A DNA stretch of 64,000 bases. It comes from Kitasatospora aureofaciens. Its GTDB lineage: Bacteria > Actinomycetota > Actinomycetes > Streptomycetales > Streptomycetaceae. Position 1 is the stretch's first letter. Each line of letters opens with the position of its first letter. The stretch spans positions 1 to 64,000 of the forward strand of contig JODU01000018.1 of NCBI GenBank assembly GCA_000720845.1. The letters are read 5' to 3'. The translations under genes were made by a program, and so were the position numbers. Below, one piece after another: positions 60,763 through 64,000 of the stretch. The notes below the pieces were generated by a model. The model was not told the origin of the DNA and did not search any database. It saw nothing but the letters and a program-made list of their open reading frames with translations.

Positions 60763-61590
60763 GTGTCGGACCCGATGCGCCCGCCCGCCTCCCAGCCCCG
60801 ACCGCACCCGGCGGCTCCGCGCTCCGAGCCCTCCCGTTCCCGGGCCGCCCTGCGCACCGCCGTGGTCTGGGACGTCCTCCAGGATGCCCTCGACCGCCGG
60901 GTCAAGGCCACCGGCCGCCAGACGCTGGACGTCCTGGACACCGGCGGCGGCAGTGGCAACTTCGCGGTGCCCGTGGCCGGCCTCGGCCACCGCGTCACCG
61001 TCGTGGACCCGAGCCCCAACGCCCTGTTCGCCCTGGAGCGCCGCGCCGCCGAGGCCGGTGTCGCCGACCGCGTGCGAGGCGTCCAGGGCGACGCCGGCGG
61101 CCTCTTCGACGTGGTCGAGCGGGCCGGCTACGACGTGGTGCTGTGCCACGGCGTCCTGGAGTACGTGGACGACCCCGCGGAGGGCGTCCGCAACGCGGTG
61201 GCGGCCCTGCGCGCCGACGGCGTCCTGAGCCTGCTCGCCGCGGGCCTGGGCGGCGCCGTGCTCGCGCGCGCCCTCGCCGGGCACTTCACGGAGGCCCGGC
61301 AGGCCCTGGGCGACCCGGACGGCCGCTGGGGCACGGGGGACCCGGTGCCGCGCCGGTTCACCGCCGAGCAGCTCACCGGGCTGGTCGAGGCCGCCGGGCT
61401 CCGGATCGGCGCCGTGCACGGCGTACGGGTCTTCGCCGACCTCGTCCCCGGCGGGCTGGTGGACACCGAGCCCGGGGCCATGGACGCCCTGCTGAAACTG
61501 GAGGCCGCGGCGGCCGAACTCGCCGCGTTCCACTCCGTGGCCACCCAGCTCCATGTGCTCGGTGAGACGCGAGAGGCCGAGGGGGCCTGA
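60763..61590 (+). CDS. Class I SAM-dependent methyltransferase
   Basis: A 275-residue protein with motif I VLDTGGGSGNFAVPVAGLGHRVTVVDPSP, GVQGDAG and CHGVLEYVDDPAEGVRNAVAALRADGVLSLL (motifs II-III). Substrate unknown. GTG at 60763 is fixed by CGAGGAG nine bases upstream. Possibly cotranscribed with the HEPN gene, though a TAGGGT at about 60655 suggests its own promoter. A hairpin follows. Confidence 0.88.
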   Translation: MSDPMRPPASQPRPHPAAPRSEPSRSRAALRTAVVWDVLQDALDRRVKATGRQTLDVLDTGGGSGNFAVPVAGLGHRVTVVDPSPNALFALERRAAEAGVADRVRGVQGDAGGLFDVVERAGYDVVLCHGVLEYVDDPAEGVRNAVAALRADGVLSLLAAGLGGAVLARALAGHFTEARQALGDPDGRWGTGDPVPRRFTAEQLTGLVEAAGLRIGAVHGVRVFADLVPGGLVDTEPGAMDALLKLEAAAAELAAFHSVATQLHVLGETREAEGA

Positions 61591-61622
61591 GCCGACCGGT
61601 GGGGTAAGGCGCTGATCAGGGG

Positions 61623-61673
61623 CGCGACTGCAGATGGAGTACGCCACAGGCCCCCCGAACGGGGGGCAGTCGC
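61623..61673 (+). terminator. Nested hairpin after the methyltransferase gene
   Basis: The inner stem GCCCCCC-GAAC-GGGGGGC (61650-61667) is perfect with a four-base loop. Outer arms GCGACTGC (61623-61630) and GCAGTCGC (61666-61673) also pair exactly, overlapping by two bases, so the two stems may be alternatives. Probable terminator; a small structured RNA is another option. Confidence 0.65.
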
Positions 61674-61867
61674 CGTATGATCGAGGGAGACCGCCCGGCA
61701 TGACGGGTCGGCCGCTGGGGAATGGGAACTTCAGCGAGCCGGTACGGCCATGACGGAGTCCGGTTGGTCAATTGGCGCAGAGGGGCGGGTTTCACGGGGG
61801 CGATTCCCTGCCTATCCTGAAGGGACCCCCCGGGTCGCCCCGGCGACTGCACGATGAGGAGGACTCC

Positions 61868-62275
61868 GTGCCGCTCTCGGAGCACGAGCAGCGCATGCTC
61901 GAGCAGATGGAGCGAGCGCTGTACGCCGAAGATCCCAAGTTCGCGACAGCGCTCGAGGGAAGCGGGCTGCGTACGTACACCCGGCGACGGGTCTACCAGG
62001 CGGTCGCGGGCTTCCTCGTAGGTATTGCGCTCCTCATGGCCGGTATGGTCGCCCAGCAGGTGTGGCTCAGCGTGGTGGGCTTCCTCGTCATGCTGGGGTG
62101 CGCGGTGCTCGCCGTGACCGGCTGGCGCAAGGCCCCCAAACCCGGCGAGCAGCAGCCGGCGGCCGGTGCCGGTCCGCAGGCAGCGCGCCGCCAAGGACGA
62201 CAGAAACGGTCGATGATGGACCGCATCGACGAGCGCTGGCAGCGCCGCAGAGATGAGCAGCAGGGCGGCCAGTAG
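61868..62275 (+). CDS. DUF3040 membrane protein
   Basis: A 135-residue protein beginning VPLSEHEQRMLEQMERALYAEDPKFATAL, the DUF3040 signature, with two membrane helices (about 43-90) and a basic tail. GTG at 61868 behind GAGGAGG. TTCACG (61791-61796) and TATCCT (61813-61818), 16 bases apart, may be its promoter. The family commonly sits near the mra/division cluster in actinobacteria. Function unknown. Confidence 0.9.
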   Translation: MPLSEHEQRMLEQMERALYAEDPKFATALEGSGLRTYTRRRVYQAVAGFLVGIALLMAGMVAQQVWLSVVGFLVMLGCAVLAVTGWRKAPKPGEQQPAAGAGPQAARRQGRQKRSMMDRIDERWQRRRDEQQGGQ

Positions 62276-62311
62276 CCCCGTCGGGGCAGCGGCTCACCAG
62301 GACATCCGCGT

Positions 62312-62350
62312 GTGAGGGGGTGACCACCGTCCGGGTGGTCACCCCCTCAC
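62312..62350 (+). terminator. Strong hairpin terminator after the DUF3040 gene
   Basis: Perfect 17-bp arms (62312-62328 and 62334-62350) with a five-base loop. It likely serves transcription from both sides. Confidence 0.9.
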
Positions 62351-62944
62351 TCACGCCCGAGCGCGCCCGCGCCGCCGCCCAGAGGCGAGGACCAACGCCC
62401 CCCCGCTCAGCCCCCGGCCGAAGGGGAAGCCCGACCAGCCGCGGGACTCGGCCGCCCGGCCGACGAGTTCAGCCGCTCTGCTGCCGGGCTAGGTCCCACT
62501 GGTCGCCGGGTTCAGCCGCTCCCCTGTCAGGCCTGGCCCCATCGGCCGACGGGCTTGCCACACCGACCCACGGACCCGCTGTCCGGCTCAGTCACCCGGC
62601 CGAAGGGCTCAGCTCCACTTTCGGCGGCCTCGGCCGCCCGACCGACCGGGCTTCGTCCTATCGGCCGACGGGTTTGCCGCACTGACCCACGGACCCGCTG
62701 TCTCAGCTGTCCGGCTCAGTCACCCGGCGGAAGGGCTCAGCTCCACTTTCGGTGGTCTCGGCCGCCCGACCGACCGGGCTTCGTCCTATCGGCCGACGGG
62801 TTTGCCGCACTGACCCACGGCCTCGACGGGGCTCTGCTCCACCGGACCACGGCCGCCGCCGCTCCGGCCAACGGCCGACAGGCCGGGCCCAACCGGCCGA
62901 CGGGCTCATCCAGGCCCATGGGCTCAGCCGTCCGGCCCTCGGCC
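62351..62944. other. Non-coding region made of CGGCCGA-type motifs
   Basis: Apart from the 128-bp tandem repeat, this region is filled with variants of CGGCCGAMGGGCT and AGCCGCTC-like words. Reading frames across it differ in codon use from real genes here. It lies between two convergent genes. Confidence 0.7.
62538..62820. repeat. Tandem repeat with 128-bp period
   Basis: Two 115-bp copies, 62578-62692 and 62706-62820, differ at only about three bases and are 128 bases apart; the spacer ACCCGCTGTCTCA partly continues the unit. A partial third copy precedes them (62538-62583). The unit contains short CGGCCGACGGG-like submotifs, which also recur in degenerate form from 62405 to 62915. No protein is supported. 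The repeats are non-coding as far as I can tell. Confidence 0.88.
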
Positions 62945-64000
62945 TCAGCCCTGTTGGTCCGACGTTTTTCGCCATACCGGGCGGGCCGCCGCGGCTCGTC
63001 GTTTCAGGGCCGTCCAGCGGGCCGACACCGTCCAGGTCACCCGAATGGCCGAACGGGGGGCGAACCGTGCGCGCAGCCGGGTGCCGCGGCCGACCGCGGC
63101 CCGCAGACCGGCGGCCGCCAGCCGGACGTCCTCCGTCAGTCCAGCCGTCAGACGCGGTTGCGGCGCGTAGAGGACCTGCTCCACGGCGTCCGCCACCCGA
63201 TGGACCGCCTGCGCGGCCGTCGGCTCCAGCCGGCCCAGCCGGACGATGCGGGCCGCCGCCTTGCGCGGGGTCTGCGACTCCTGGGGCGGGATGCCGAGAT
63301 CCCACGCCGTGTCGGTCAGCTCCTGCCACACCGCGAGGGTGTGCGGGGCGGCGTCCGCCGCACCGCGGCCGTGCGAACCGAGCCGTACCGCCCGGGCCCG
63401 CAGCCGCCACAGCATCGGGGCGAGCGGGATCAGCAGCACCGCGAGCCCGGCCAGGGCCCAGGCCAGCAGCGCGTACCACTGCGGTCCGCCGCCGCCGGTG
63501 ACGGGCACGGCCACCGCGGACTCGGTGGAGCAGGCGTCCAGCTTCTTGTCCTGCGGGGAGCAGGTGTCGCTCGACGAGGGCGCCGCCGACGGCTCCGTCT
63601 CCGTGTTCTGCGACGGCAGCGCCGGGTCCGGCACCGAGCTGCCCGGCCGGTCCGTGATGGTGTACGACGGCGTCGAGCCACGCGTCGGTGTCGGCTCGAA
63701 GCGGGTCCAGCCCACGCCCTCGAAGTACACCTCGGGCCACGCGTGCGCGTCCCGCAGCCCCACGGACACCGAGCCGTCCGCCTGCGGGGAGCCCGGCGCG
63801 AAGCCCACCGCGACCCTGGCCGGAATGCCCAGGGAGCGGGCCATCGCCGCCATGGCGAAGGAGAAGTGGACGCAGAAGCCCTCCTTGTCCTTCAGGAACC
63901 GGGCGATCGCGTCCGAGCCGCTGCCGACCTTGACCTGGGTGTCGTACTCGAAGCCGCCGTTGATCGCGAAGTACTCCTGGAGCCTGACCGCCTGCTGGTA
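62945..64000 (-). CDS. Transglutaminase-like (TgpA-type) membrane protein, C-terminal part
   Basis: About 351 C-terminal residues of a longer gene that starts beyond the window. The transglutaminase core has the catalytic Cys in EGFCVHFSFAMAAMARSLGIPARVAVGF and His in LRDAHAWPEVYFEGVGWTRFEPTPTRG. A disordered Ser/Thr/Pro-rich stretch follows, then one transmembrane helix (YALLAWALAGLAVLLIPLAPMLW) and a cytoplasmic domain (TPRKAAARIVRLG; AVHRVADAVEQVLYAP). This is the arrangement of the DUF3488/TgpA family, whose exact role is not settled. Confidence 0.92.
   Translation of the reverse strand, partial: YQQAVRLQEYFAINGGFEYDTQVKVGSGSDAIARFLKDKEGFCVHFSFAMAAMARSLGIPARVAVGFAPGSPQADGSVSVGLRDAHAWPEVYFEGVGWTRFEPTPTRGSTPSYTITDRPGSSVPDPALPSQNTETEPSAAPSSSDTCSPQDKKLDACSTESAVAVPVTGGGGPQWYALLAWALAGLAVLLIPLAPMLWRLRARAVRLGSHGRGAADAAPHTLAVWQELTDTAWDLGIPPQESQTPRKAAARIVRLGRLEPTAAQAVHRVADAVEQVLYAPQPRLTAGLTEDVRLAAAGLRAAVGRGTRLRARFAPRSAIRVTWTVSARWTALKRRAAAARPVWRKTSDQQG

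Noticed and set aside
61750..61857. 35-codon plus-strand frame starting ATG at 61750
   Set aside because: Third-position G/C is low, no ribosome site, and it covers the likely DUF3040 promoter.
60027..62275. HEPN plus methyltransferase plus DUF3040 as a defence system
   Set aside because: HEPN and methyltransferase genes can form toxin-antitoxin or defence modules. Here the genes are spaced, have their own terminators, and look like conserved chromosomal genes; the evidence is too weak to call a system.

Overview
This 64 kb window is chromosomal DNA of a Streptomyces species, close to S. coelicolor. The base composition is very high in G+C, the third codon position is almost always G or C, GTG and TTG starts are common, and the gene order (as I remember it) follows S. 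coelicolor from about SCO2155 (ctaD) down to the SCO2090s. Much of the same order (ctaE-qcrCAB-trpD, NlpC/P60, PimB, FadD15-like ligase, SRPBCC protein, ArsA-like ATPase, PlsC-like enzyme, DAHP synthase, PASTA kinase, Rv2175c-like protein) also lies in the Rv2170-Rv2200 region of Mycobacterium tuberculosis. The window is therefore mostly old, vertically inherited actinobacterial core. I found no prophage, insertion sequence, CRISPR array, rRNA or tRNA.

Layout. Positions 1-7300 hold the terminal respiratory chain (end of ctaD, ctaF, ctaE, qcrC-qcrA-qcrB), interrupted by an L,D-transpeptidase lipoprotein and a small receiver-like protein. trpD follows, then a SAM-IV riboswitch in front of a cysteine-desulfurase-like aminotransferase (7.4-10.2 kb). 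From 10.2 to 15.3 kb a leftward gene string encodes a small acidic exported protein, sensor kinase, response regulator, anion permease and glycerate kinase. From 15.5 to 24.8 kb come a stand-alone Lrp effector domain, a rhomboid protease, a zinc-ribbon protein, a NYN-domain protein, two paralogous NlpC/P60 wall hydrolases, an HExxH lipoprotein and two glycosyltransferases. From 24.9 to 38.6 kb are an acyl-CoA ligase, phosphoesterase, SRPBCC protein, ArsA-like ATPase, glucokinase, nuclease-family protein, hydrolase, acyltransferase, the MacS/MacR two-component pair, a 6-phosphofructokinase gene broken by a short palindromic insertion, and a D-2-hydroxyacid dehydrogenase. From 38.6 to 45.1 kb are a fused anthranilate synthase under a Trp attenuator, a large repeat-containing amidase and class II DAHP synthase. 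Then come bacterioferritin with its ferredoxin, a YuiH-type molybdoenzyme, endonuclease IV and a PASTA Ser/Thr kinase. From 50.2 to 56.2 kb are thiamine genes under a TPP riboswitch, a ferredoxin-reductase-like flavoprotein, an Rv2175c-like DNA-binding protein, thiE and metF. The right end holds a low-complexity membrane protein, a phytoene-dehydrogenase-like enzyme, a TetR regulator, a HEPN protein, a methyltransferase, a DUF3040 protein, a 128-bp-period tandem repeat and the 3' part of a transglutaminase gene.

How it fits together. Tryptophan supply is represented three times (DAHP synthase, attenuated anthranilate synthase, trpD). One-carbon, sulfur and thiamine metabolism are under two riboswitches (SAM-IV, TPP). 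Glucose entry into glycolysis sits beside a damaged pfkA. Cell-envelope functions (LDT, two NlpC/P60 proteins, amidase, PimB-like and GT87 transferases, PlsC) and envelope signalling (MacRS, PASTA kinase) recur throughout. The points most worth attention are the pfkA insertion, the leaderless WWW attenuator, the SAM-IV-controlled aminotransferase, the sensor-permease-glycerate kinase operon, two RecA-NDp-like promoters, a dispersed post-stop-codon hairpin repeat, and the tandem repeat at 62.5-62.8 kb.
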